59,767 bases of DNA from positions 1-59,767 of the forward strand of contig JAHIWG010000135.1 of assembly GCA_018816345.1 (NCBI GenBank). Reading direction: 5' to 3'. Shown here one piece after another: positions 1-9,433 of this stretch. The translations under genes were made by a program, and so were the position numbers. The stretch's first letter is position 1; each line of letters opens with the position of its first letter. This DNA is from Spirochaetota bacterium. Lineage in GTDB: Bacteria; Spirochaetota; Spirochaetia; Treponematales; UBA12059. The notes beneath the pieces were generated by a model. It was not told the DNA's origin, did not search any database, and saw nothing but the letters and a program-made list of their open reading frames with translations.

Positions 1-3000
1 ATAGGTATGAACCCCGCGATGGCTATCGCCGCCATGAGGCCTAGGTAGGTCGCGAGGCTTGCCTCCGTCCCGATAGCGCAGGCTTCCATATCGGCCGCCG
101 CCTGAGCCTCCAGGGCCTCGTATTCCGCCCTGCTCGACCAATATGAGAAGGCGTCGTAGGTTGAATCGCCTTGCTGGCTAGGCGCCGCCGGGCGTTTCAT
201 GCCTCCGGAGACTTGAAGCGCGAGGTAGCTCTCGAACATGGAGCGCTCCTCGTCGCCCATCCCCTCGTACGCCTCGCGCCTCCTCGACGATAGCTCCCCC
301 GCCCGATAGGCTTGGACTATTTCCGATAGAGTGCTGCCTAGGAAGGTGAATGTCTGCCCGCCTATATTTGACTCGTCGATCGAGCTATCCTTGAAAGCGA
401 TAAGCGAACCGAAATCTGAGTCCTCCGCCGAGAGGCGCGATAATACGTGATCTCTCGCGTACCCCCATTCCCTCGCCTTCGCTTCATCGAAATTCTGCCC
501 GGACATCCATGAGACGAGCCCCTCTACGCTTCTATCGAAGGCGGTAGATACGTGCCTCGCCCCTTGAGATACCGAGCCGGCCGACCCGAAGTACTCGTCT
601 AGCTCGGAGGCCGTCGAAGCCTCCTCGAAGGCGAACCCGGCTCCGTAGGCCAGGCGCAATCGTCCTCCCGTATCTATTCTCAAGTACGCGTCGAAGGAGG
701 ACGCGGGGCGCTCCGCTCGTATAGTCCCGTACGACTTCATATAGTCGTCGTACGCTACCTGGTTTAGCCTATATTCATTCCTAAGCGCTCCGGCCAGGGC
801 GTCGCGGGCCTTGGCCGCGAGCATCGCGCCGCGATACGTTTCCTTGTACTCGTCATAGGCCGCCCGATACTCTGGTTCGAGGAAGGCTCTTCCTTCTTCG
901 CCCTCGTCGTAAAGGCCCTCGAGGGCCGAGCGCGCCATGGTCGCCCGGGCGCTCGACGACTCCGCGTACGACAGCTCCTCCGACGGGCTCCTATACGGAG
1001 AGCCGGAGATCTCCGACTCCTCGGATCCGAGGTACGCGGTGCTGGCCCAGCGCCGGATCGCGTCCTCCTTCTCGAGTTCGTACCTAGACGATTCCAGCGA
1101 CGAGAAGCGGGCCTTCGTTTCCGCGTACGCGCGATCGTATGACTCCCCGGCGGTCCTGAACGCCGTCGCGGCTTCCTCGTATCTCGCCATCGCGGCGTCG
1201 CTTGAGTCGCGGGCGGTCTTCGTCTGGGAGCTAAGCCCGTCTAGGCGAGCCTCGACGGCGTTCGTATCCGAGACGATATCGTAGGCCGCCCCTAGCCTAG
1301 CGATCTCCGAAGCGACTAGCCTCCTACGATACTCTAGGCCCGAACGCTCGCTTAACGCCTCCGCGTACTCCCGCGACGCGACCGCGGGCGCGAGGACTAT
1401 AGCCGACGAGTCGAAAAGCGCCCTAGGATCCGAGATATATCTCTGGCAGGCCGAAAAGAAGTCCGCGAACGCCTCGGGCGCGGGTGCTATGGAGGAGTCG
1501 AAGCCGCCCCAAGACGCGAGCGCCTCGCGTAAGGCCATCGTCCTACCGAACGCGGCCTCGGACGCGTCGGCGAGCGAGCCCTCGATCCACGAAGCGGCGG
1601 CCTTGGGGACCGACAGGGGATCCGCCTCGGGATCGCCCGGCTCGCCGGGGAGGGGCGGCCGGTCGTCGGCGGGCGCCTGGGAGCACGCCTCGGTCAACGC
1701 GGCCCCGCGCAGGAACTCACGCCAATGCCTTTCGCCGCCAGCCGCCGACGAGTCCTGGGCCGCGGCGGCTCGCTCGGCCGAGATAGAGTATGATAATAGA
1801 GCCGCGTCCTTCCTCGCCGCCGACTCGAGCGCCTCGGCCTTTCCTGACAGCGCCCCGACGAACCATCTATAGAACGGGTCGCCCGGCTCGGAAGGAAAGC
1901 GCGCCGGGCCCGCCGCCTGGGCCAGCGCGTCGTCTAGGACTCCCGACTCGAGGTACCGAACGAGCCCGATCGCGCCCTGGACGTCGCCGCCGCTCGCGCG
2001 CAAGGCCCATGAACAGGCCTCGCCCGAGAATTCGCCGGCGTACGTCGCGCGAAGCCTGGCCATGCCCAGAATCGAACGGCCTCGTTCCGCGGAGGCGGCG
2101 CTAGCTCGAGCCGCGGCCGCCTCGAACGATTCCAGCCTGCCGCTTAGGGCGAGCGCCGCTATATAGTGCACGGCGGCGTGCTCGGCGTACCTGCCGTCGG
2201 CTAGGCCGAGGAAGCCTTCGGCTATGAAATCGACGGCATGATCGCCCACGACGTATCCGAGGCCCTCGGACGATACCAGGCCGAGCGTCGATACTGCCCA
2301 GGATAGGTAGCCCGCGTCCGGCGATATACTGGCTATTGCGGCGGCGAGGCTTCGTTCCGCCGGGGCCGACGCCCCGGCCATATCGGACCGAAGGCGATCG
2401 CGATACGCCGCGGCCAGGCTTAACGACGCTCGGGCTTCTTCGCCTACGCGCGTCCTGGCGAGCCCGACGGTCCATGGGTCCTCCTCGTCGCCTAGCGCTA
2501 TTCCAAGGAGGCGCTCCATCTCGGAGCCGGCGTCCTGTCCCTCGCTGTCGTAATACCCATCGAGCCAGCTGGACTCGCCGGCTGGTCCGCGTAGCGTTAG
2601 CTTGAGCAGGTCGCTTCGCGCCGCCTTACTATCGAGAGCGTCGAGTCCCTCGAACACGAGAGTGCGCATCTCATAGGCGACGCGCGCCGTTCGGTTCGCG
2701 GCCGCCAGGGCCGCTTCTGAGATCTCCTCGGGATCGACGGTAGACCATAGCGCCGCGAGCCTGAGCTCTAGCGGCCTCCCCGACAAGGTACCTGGATCGC
2801 GCTCGTAAAGTATCGCGTCGTCGCGCTTAAGCGATCCCAGCGCTTCGGATACGGCGCGATTCTTCAGGGTTCCCGGGGCTCTGGCGTAGAGCGCTTCCGC
2901 GGCCGCCAGCAAGTCATCAGCGACGGAGTCCCAATCGGGACTCTCGCCCAGGTTCCCTACCGAGGCCGCGAGCGATCCGGCCATCAGGCCGACGGCCTGG

Positions 3001-6000
3001 CAACGGATAGCCTCCAGCTCGGCGCCGCTCCATGACGGATCGGACTGCGCCTCGAATAGAGCCTCGACCGCGTCCCCGCCGGGCCTCGTGACGGAGGATA
3101 GTATGGCGTGGAGTCGCGAGGCGCGCGCTCTATGATCGGCTATAGCCTCGCTTATCTTCGACGAGGGGACGGGAGTCGGCAGGCCTAGGCTTAGGCCGCG
3201 CAGAGCGGCGTAATCGAAGACGGCGCTCCTCCAGGCTACGAGCTCGTTGGCCATCCATCCCGGGCAGGCGGCGGCGGCCGAGTCTACGGCCGCGTATATC
3301 GCTGCGAAGGCCTCGGAGGCGTCCGCTCCCGAGGCGAACGCGGCGGCTATTATAGACGCCGCGCCGGGCAGGTCGCCATCGGGTCCGACGCCTAGACCTA
3401 ATACGCCGAGCGCCCGGTCCAGCGACGCTATTGCGTCGAGCCGACGCTCTTCTTCAGCCGCGACGGCGATCGGGCGATACCTATCGTACGCCGCCAAGCG
3501 GCCGAGCGCCTCGGAAATCGCGGCTTGCTCCGGCGCGAGGAGTAGCGAGGCCATATCTACGCCCGCGGCCGAGAACGAGCCTTCGCCGCGAGCTAACGCC
3601 GCGACTATAGGGTCTTCGAACGCGAGCTCCTCGACGGCCGCCCTATACTCCGGTTCGCTCGAGCCCTCGAGCCCGCCCAACGATTCCGAGAGCGCTAGGA
3701 GCGAGCCGAGCGCGCGCTCCGCGGAGGCCGCGTCGGGGAAGGCCAACGACGCAAACGGGGAAGCGGCGATGGACATGGCCGCTTGGCCGGCCCCGTCGAC
3801 GGGCCCGCCGAGGAGTAGGCGTATCGCCTCCGCCTCTAGCCGTGCTCGGCTCGCGAAGGCGAGCCTCGAGGCCTTGTCTATATCTGCGACAAGAGCGTCC
3901 CGCGTTCTTCCGGGCGGATAGCCGCGGCCGGTCCTAGCCGCGTACCACGCCTCGAGCGAGCCCGCTCCGAGCAAGGCTATCCCGTCCAGCCTCGAGCCGA
4001 GCGCGGCGCCCGCCCGAGCCTTGGCCCCCTCCGCCGCCTTGGCCACTAATTCCATATAGGCATGCTCTAGCCCGGCCTTATCCTCCGGCCCGGATAGACC
4101 GTCCGACAGGGAGGACAGCTCGCTTAAGAGCGCTGCTATCATGGCGCTAGCCCGGTCGGTCTCGGGGATCCCGTAGGCCGCGGCGTCGATGGGGGCAGGC
4201 GAGGAATCCGCGGGGACGAGGATGCCGGCGTAGGTCTCGGCCAAGGCGTACAGGCTCGGCTCGCCCTCGATCCCGTTTACGGCCTGCCTTAAAGCCTCGC
4301 CCGATCGCCCGAGCTCCTCCGCGCGCCCGAGGGCAATCGCCTTCTGCAGGTAGGCCGCGAGCGACGATGCCTCGGTAGGGGGGCCGGCGCGATACGACAA
4401 GCCGGAAAGCTCCAGGAGCTCGCGGTATCGGGAGACCATCTCTTTACGGATAAACGCCCCGTCGCCATCCTCGGCGAGCGCGGTCAAGAGGATCGAGTAT
4501 TCCGCGTTAATCCTGTCGAGAGCCTCGGCGGCGACGGACAGGGCCGAGCGCGCCTCCTCCAGGCCGCCGCTCGCGGCGGCGACCGAGGCGCCGGCCTCCG
4601 ACAGCGCGTCACGGGCGGTGCCGTATCGCCTCAGAGCCTCGTCGTAGGCCGCCCCGGCCTCCGCGAGCGCTCGGAGGTTCTCCGCCTCGGTCGCCCTGCC
4701 CGCGCTCAGGTCGACGGCGTAGTCGTATACCGCGCGCGCTATCCCGGCGCGCTTCTTCCAGTATCCCTCGACTGCCGAGGCTCGGAGCAGCTCGACCTGA
4801 TACTCGTCGAGGTAGAAATCCTCGCTGGCCGCCCCTTCGGCGAGCGCGTCGCGCAACGCTCCCGCGCCCTCGCCGAGGGCGAGGCCGAAATCCTCGACGA
4901 GCCTGTCCCGGGCCTCTATCGCCTTGGCTCTGAATTCGGCTCGCGCGGCCATGCACTCGCGCGCGCGCGCGACGTCCTCCTTCCGCGCGGCGCTAGCGTC
5001 GGCCCTAGCCTCCTCGTCAGCCAGCCACGCGTCCAGGGAAGCCGCTCCTATATCCGGGGCGTTCGCGAGCCGTGACAGCCAATACTCGGCGCCTTCCGTC
5101 GCGCTCGCCGCGGCCATGGCTGACTGCGCGTAGACGTCGGCCCACGCGCTCGCTCGGGCCGAGCCCGCGACCGCCCGCTCCGCGGCGTCCCGCTCGAACT
5201 CGGCCCGAGCGTCGCGTATAGCGCTTTCTAGCGAGTCGCTCGCCTCGGCGAACGCGTCCTCGCCGCTACGTAGCAGGGCGCTGGACTTAGCCTCCCAAGA
5301 GCGTTTTTCACCAGCCAGGGCTTCGTACGCCGAGGCCCACGCCGCTTCCCCGTCGGTATAGACTCGAGAGGCGTCGCGCTCCCATTCGAGGCGCCTTACC
5401 ATGAAGCTCTCCTCGGCGCGGGACCAGGCGGCGAGCCCTCTATCGAACTGATCCTCGAACGCTTCCAGCCATTCGGCCCCGGCTATCGCCAGGTCGCCCT
5501 CGCCGCCCCTCGCGGCCTCGATCCTGGCGTTTAGCGACGCGAGCCCTTGGTCGCAGGCCTTCCCCGTCTCCAGGACGAGGGCGGCGGCTATTTCGCTCGC
5601 GGCCTCGCTCTCGCTCCTTCTCCTAAGGCTCCGCACGTCGGAGGTCCGCCTGGCGACGAAGAGCCTTTCCTCCCTGGCTACTAGCGCGTCCAATTCCCTG
5701 GCGGCCCTTCCGCGCGCCGCAGCCTCCGCTGTCATGACGAGCGCCTCGTAGCGGGCCCTCTCACCGGCCGGGACGTAGGAAAGGAGCTCGGGACGCAGCG
5801 ACTCGAGACGGGACTTGAATGAATCGAGCGCCTGCGCCGAGGATTCCCTCGCCCTAGCCGCCCACGATTCCCCGTCCTCCGCCAGCGCGTCGCCGCGGCG
5901 AGCGTATAGAGGGGAGCCTAGTTCGTCGAGCGCCGCGTTACCGTCAGCGTCGGCGACGTACAGGAACTGGAGATTGGCTGACTCGGTGCCGTCCGTTACC

Positions 6001-6359
6001 ATGGCCCTGAGCCTCGCCGCCTCGCGCCCGAAGAAGCGGTCGCGAAGCCACGCCGCGAATCGCGCGGCGATGTCGTCCGCGGCCCAGGATTCCAAGGCGC
6101 GCTTGGCCGGGGCCATCGACTCGGGGTCGGCGTACAGCGCGGCCGCGTCCCGTTCCCAGCGGGCCGTCGCGAACGCGGTCCCCGCCCGCACCGCCGCCAG
6201 CCAGCGCTCGGGATCGGCGGCGCGGTCGGCCGCGACGAAGGAGAATTCATACGAAGGCACGTCGAAGCCTCGAGCGGGGGGGTCTTCGGCGAAGGCGACG
6301 AGCGCCGATAAGAAGGCCGCGATACCGAGGACGAGTCGGGTCGAACGTAGTCCAGTCAT
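1..6359 (-). CDS. Giant secreted Ala-rich helical protein, 3' end beyond window
   Basis: An open frame runs from an ATG at 6359 to the left edge without a stop, giving at least 2119 residues. Its start overlaps the stop of the RND gene upstream in an ATGA. The N-terminus is a classic Sec signal peptide (MTGLRSTRLVLGIAAF, cleavage near AFAED), so the protein should leave the cytoplasm. The rest is very rich in Ala, Glu, Ser, Arg and Leu with regularly spaced Trp and Tyr, looks almost wholly alpha-helical, and has no enzyme motif I recognise. A hydrophobic stretch (YLGLMAAIAIAGF) lies at the window edge and may be a membrane segment. As the last visible gene of an RND export operon it may be a structural partner or an export substrate. 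Leptospira is known for very long structural proteins of this general style, but I cannot claim homology. Confidence 0.85.
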   Translation of the reverse strand, partial: MTGLRSTRLVLGIAAFLSALVAFAEDPPARGFDVPSYEFSFVAADRAADPERWLAAVRAGTAFATARWERDAAALYADPESMAPAKRALESWAADDIAARFAAWLRDRFFGREAARLRAMVTDGTESANLQFLYVADADGNAALDELGSPLYARRGDALAEDGESWAARARESSAQALDSFKSRLESLRPELLSYVPAGERARYEALVMTAEAAARGRAARELDALVAREERLFVARRTSDVRSLRRRSESEAASEIAAALVLETGKACDQGLASLNARIEAARGGEGDLAIAGAEWLEAFEDQFDRGLAAWSRAEESFMVRRLEWERDASRVYTDGEAAWASAYEALAGEKRSWEAKSSALLRSGEDAFAEASDSLESAIRDARAEFERDAAERAVAGSARASAWADVYAQSAMAAASATEGAEYWLSRLANAPDIGAASLDAWLADEEARADASAARKEDVARARECMAARAEFRAKAIEARDRLVEDFGLALGEGAGALRDALAEGAASEDFYLDEYQVELLRASAVEGYWKKRAGIARAVYDYAVDLSAGRATEAENLRALAEAGAAYDEALRRYGTARDALSEAGASVAAASGGLEEARSALSVAAEALDRINAEYSILLTALAEDGDGAFIRKEMVSRYRELLELSGLSYRAGPPTEASSLAAYLQKAIALGRAEELGRSGEALRQAVNGIEGEPSLYALAETYAGILVPADSSPAPIDAAAYGIPETDRASAMIAALLSELSSLSDGLSGPEDKAGLEHAYMELVAKAAEGAKARAGAALGSRLDGIALLGAGSLEAWYAARTGRGYPPGRTRDALVADIDKASRLAFASRARLEAEAIRLLLGGPVDGAGQAAMSIAASPFASLAFPDAASAERALGSLLALSESLGGLEGSSEPEYRAAVEELAFEDPIVAALARGEGSFSAAGVDMASLLLAPEQAAISEALGRLAAYDRYRPIAVAAEEERRLDAIASLDRALGVLGLGVGPDGDLPGAASIIAAAFASGADASEAFAAIYAAVDSAAAACPGWMANELVAWRSAVFDYAALRGLSLGLPTPVPSSKISEAIADHRARASRLHAILSSVTRPGGDAVEALFEAQSDPSWSGAELEAIRCQAVGLMAGSLAASVGNLGESPDWDSVADDLLAAAEALYARAPGTLKNRAVSEALGSLKRDDAILYERDPGTLSGRPLELRLAALWSTVDPEEISEAALAAANRTARVAYEMRTLVFEGLDALDSKAARSDLLKLTLRGPAGESSWLDGYYDSEGQDAGSEMERLLGIALGDEEDPWTVGLARTRVGEEARASLSLAAAYRDRLRSDMAGASAPAERSLAAAIASISPDAGYLSWAVSTLGLVSSEGLGYVVGDHAVDFIAEGFLGLADGRYAEHAAVHYIAALALSGRLESFEAAAARASAASAERGRSILGMARLRATYAGEFSGEACSWALRASGGDVQGAIGLVRYLESGVLDDALAQAAGPARFPSEPGDPFYRWFVGALSGKAEALESAARKDAALLSYSISAERAAAAQDSSAAGGERHWREFLRGAALTEACSQAPADDRPPLPGEPGDPEADPLSVPKAAASWIEGSLADASEAAFGRTMALREALASWGGFDSSIAPAPEAFADFFSACQRYISDPRALFDSSAIVLAPAVASREYAEALSERSGLEYRRRLVASEIARLGAAYDIVSDTNAVEARLDGLSSQTKTARDSSDAAMARYEEAATAFRTAGESYDRAYAETKARFSSLESSRYELEKEDAIRRWASTAYLGSEESEISGSPYRSPSEELSYAESSSARATMARSALEGLYDEGEEGRAFLEPEYRAAYDEYKETYRGAMLAAKARDALAGALRNEYRLNQVAYDDYMKSYGTIRAERPASSFDAYLRIDTGGRLRLAYGAGFAFEEASTASELDEYFGSAGSVSQGARHVSTAFDRSVEGLVSWMSGQNFDEAKAREWGYARDHVLSRLSAEDSDFGSLIAFKDSSIDESNIGGQTFTFLGSTLSEIVQAYRAGELSSRRREAYEGMGDEERSMFESYLALQVSGGMKRPAAPSQQGDSTYDAFSYWSSRAEYEALEAQAAADMEACAIGTEASLATYLGLMAAIAIAGFIP

Positions 6360-9300
6360 TGTATACTTCCTTCCTTCATGAGGCTCGCCGACGTGGCGGG
6401 GCCGTTAAAGAGGCGCGGCGCGGCCGAGGCTAGCGCCGGTATGACGGTCAAGGCCGAGAGGAACGAAACCGCGGTCCCCGTCGCGGCCACGAAGGCGAGG
6501 GACCTGACGAGGCCGCTACCGGGATCGGATAGAAAGAGGAACGGCAGCGAGCCCGCCACGCTCGTGGCGCTCGTCGCCGCGAGCGAGCCGATTCGCGCCC
6601 TCGTCATCCGATACGCGTCATACGCGCTCGCCGCGCCTGGCCGCGCCGCGACGCGGCGGCGCTCGTCGAACGTCAGGAAGGACGCGTTGACCGACATGCC
6701 GGAGACGGCGACGAAGGCGCTGGCGGTGGCGGCGTCCATGGGCGAACCGGAGACGGCCAGCAACAGGGCGGGCACAGCGAGCGAAGGCGGCAGGGCCGCT
6801 ATAACCGCGAGCGGCGCGCCGAAGGATTCGCTCAAGGCGGCCGCTATCATGAAGGCGAGCGAGGCCGCTAACGCGAACGATGCGCCCGCCCCGCCCAATC
6901 GATCAGCGGCCTCTATAGCGTCGCGGTCGAACTCGATCGAATAGCCGGGCGGCAAGGCGACGCCCGATACCGCCGCGTAGAAGGAAGCCCTCGCCTCCCG
7001 CGGATCGAGGGGCGCGCAGCGCGCGCTTATCGAGGCGACGCGACGCCTATCAAGTCTCCGTATCCTCGAGACGTCCTTCTCGAGGCCTATCCTCGAGAAG
7101 GAATCGACCCTGGCCGCTCCGTTTCCTGTCTGCGCGAGCGTCGCGCCTATATCGCGGGGGCGCGGCTTTCCATCGCGAGAGGCCGCGACGCGCACGTCCG
7201 TCTCTCCCGCTCCGTCGACCCGCTTGTACGCGACCGGCCCGAATACGGCGCGCCTGAGCGCGGCGGCGGCGCTCGAGAAGGGTATGCCCATGGCGGCGGA
7301 GCGTTCCCTGTCCGGGCGGATAGTCACGTCGCCCGGGCCGTCCTTGAAGTCGAGGACGGTCTGGGCGACGAACGGGAGCGCCGCTACCGCCCGCGCCGCC
7401 TCGGCCGCGATGTCGCGGCATTCCCTGTCGTCGTCGCCGGCGACTACCAGGGACCAGGCGCGCTCGTCGCGGGAAGGCCGCGGCACCCAGGCGAAGCCTC
7501 CCTGTACGGGCGTTTCCCTCGCGGCCCGAGCGGCCTTCGCGGCCAGGCTCCGGTCGGCGCTCGACTTATCCAGGGAAAGCAGCACCGATCCCGAACCTCG
7601 CCTCGCTGTCGACTGAACGCTACCTACGCCCGGCACCTCGGCCAAGGAGAGCGCGTAGCCGGCAAGCCGCTCGTCGACTATCTCCATGGCCGTCCCCGGC
7701 TCGAATTCGACGTGCACGTATACGCCGCCTTCGTCCTCGGTAACGCCCGCGTCCACCGGAGCGAGAAGTACCGCCAGGAGGCCCGCGCCGCTCAGGGCCG
7801 CCGCCAGCGATAGCGGCGCTAGCGGCCTCGCGGCGCACCATGACGCGTTACGCGCGAGCGCCCTTCGAGTTAGCCTCGCGACCCGCGACGAGACTCGCCT
7901 CGCCGCGAGCCACGCCGCGGATCCCGGCGAGCCGGGCGGTAAGCCGCGCGGCGAGGCGGTCATCCTCCGCCGGCTCAGCACTAATGGCGGGAGGAACACG
8001 ATCGCGGCTACGTACGCAGTCACGCAGACCGAGGCTATCGCCGCCGCTATCCTCGCCACGCCTTCCGCGATGAAATCGAGGCCGGCTAGCGGAACGAGGG
8101 CGACGAGTGTCGTCGCGGTTCCAGCTGCGATGGTCGGAGCCAGTTCCCTCATCGCCGCTAGGCCTTCAGTCCTCGATCCGGCCCCGCCGAGCCTCTCGGC
8201 GCTTAATAGCACCGAATCGACCGCGGCCCCAAGCCCGACCGCGGCGCCGGCCAGCACGTGCCTATCGATGCCGTAACCGAGGGCGGCTAAGGCCGCCGCC
8301 GAAACGACCAGGATGGCCGGAACCGTCGCCGCGGCGGCTATCGTCGCCCTGCGGGCGTAGCCGCCGCCCCGTAACGAGCCGGCTCCCAGCAAGCAGGCCG
8401 ACGCGACGGCCACGGCGGCGGCTCCCTGCAGGGCCGCGCCGACGGTGGACCGGAACGACTCCGACAAGTCAGCTCCAACGTCTAATAGCACCCGGAATTC
8501 CAGGCCGTGCTCGGCAGCGAGCCTGCCGGACGCCTCTGCCAAGGCCTTGGAAAGCGAAGCGAGGTTAGCGCTTCCTCCCGGCTTGACGGCTATGGTCGCG
8601 GCGCGTTTCCCGCCTACCCGCGACAGGGCCTCCGGCCTCCGCTCGCCGGCCGACACGGTAGCGAGCTCGCCGAGCCGCGCCGGGGTCCCCGACGAGGCGG
8701 GTAGCATCGCGGAAGAGATCTCGTCCGCTGACGAGAAGCGCCCGTCGGCCGCGATGCTCATGATAATACCGTCGGAGCGGATCTCGCCCGCGGGCTCGAG
8801 CGAGTCGGATCGCGCCAGGGATCCGGCCACGTCCGAGATCGACAGGCCGACGGCGAGCGCGGCGCGCTCGTCCACCGCGACCGACAGCTCGGGTGGCCCG
8901 GCGCCGGCTAGCTCTACCTCGCCCGCCCCCTCGAGCCGCTCTAGCGCCGGCTTCACGGCCCTCTCGAGGACCCTGGCCAACTCGGCCTCCGAGGCGCCGG
9001 CGGAATAGGCCGCGGCGACCCAGACGGGTCCTCGGCCCTCGCTAGCGTATCCTATCTCGGGCCGCTGCGCCGATCCAGGCAGGGCCTCGTAGACGCGCTG
9101 GGCCGCTTCCCTGACGGCCTCGTACGCGGCGTCTCCCTCGCTCCCTCGCGCCAGCCTCACGGCGGCGCGTACCTTACCGTACTCGCTGGAGCTCGAGGTC
9201 TCGACCGCGCCCGGGATCGCGGACAAGGCGTCCTCGAGCGGTATCGCCACGCTTCTCTCCATCTCGCGCGCGTCCACCCCGTAATGCCGTATCGCCACCC

Positions 9301-9433
9301 AGTAGGCGGAGCGCGTCGGCGACTCGAGCGGGCCGTAGTCGGCGCGAGCGAGAACGGAGCCGGAGATCGAAGCTATCGACAAGGCGAGGCACGCAGCGGC
9401 GACCGGCCTACGGTACCATCCTAGCGATATCAT
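6356..9433 (-). CDS. RND-family inner-membrane transporter (second copy)
   Basis: About 1025 residues, the usual size for an HAE-type RND efflux pump. There is an N-terminal membrane helix, a large periplasmic loop, a central membrane block, a second loop and a C-terminal membrane block. The TM4 segment reads GLGAAVDSVLLSAE, keeping the first of the two AcrB Asp residues and replacing the second by Ser. The TM10 segment reads GMSVNASFL, with Asn where AcrB has its relay Lys. The start at 9433 overlaps the stop of the preceding RND gene in an ATGA; an open extension to 9568 lies inside that gene and is rejected. It is more divergent than its neighbour and probably forms a heteromeric pump with it, as MdtB and MdtC do. 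The substrate is unknown. Confidence 0.88.
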   Translation of the reverse strand: MISLGWYRRPVAAACLALSIASISGSVLARADYGPLESPTRSAYWVAIRHYGVDAREMERSVAIPLEDALSAIPGAVETSSSSEYGKVRAAVRLARGSEGDAAYEAVREAAQRVYEALPGSAQRPEIGYASEGRGPVWVAAAYSAGASEAELARVLERAVKPALERLEGAGEVELAGAGPPELSVAVDERAALAVGLSISDVAGSLARSDSLEPAGEIRSDGIIMSIAADGRFSSADEISSAMLPASSGTPARLGELATVSAGERRPEALSRVGGKRAATIAVKPGGSANLASLSKALAEASGRLAAEHGLEFRVLLDVGADLSESFRSTVGAALQGAAAVAVASACLLGAGSLRGGGYARRATIAAAATVPAILVVSAAALAALGYGIDRHVLAGAAVGLGAAVDSVLLSAERLGGAGSRTEGLAAMRELAPTIAAGTATTLVALVPLAGLDFIAEGVARIAAAIASVCVTAYVAAIVFLPPLVLSRRRMTASPRGLPPGSPGSAAWLAARRVSSRVARLTRRALARNASWCAARPLAPLSLAAALSGAGLLAVLLAPVDAGVTEDEGGVYVHVEFEPGTAMEIVDERLAGYALSLAEVPGVGSVQSTARRGSGSVLLSLDKSSADRSLAAKAARAARETPVQGGFAWVPRPSRDERAWSLVVAGDDDRECRDIAAEAARAVAALPFVAQTVLDFKDGPGDVTIRPDRERSAAMGIPFSSAAAALRRAVFGPVAYKRVDGAGETDVRVAASRDGKPRPRDIGATLAQTGNGAARVDSFSRIGLEKDVSRIRRLDRRRVASISARCAPLDPREARASFYAAVSGVALPPGYSIEFDRDAIEAADRLGGAGASFALAASLAFMIAAALSESFGAPLAVIAALPPSLAVPALLLAVSGSPMDAATASAFVAVSGMSVNASFLTFDERRRVAARPGAASAYDAYRMTRARIGSLAATSATSVAGSLPFLFLSDPGSGLVRSLAFVAATGTAVSFLSALTVIPALASAAPRLFNGPATSASLMKEGSIQ

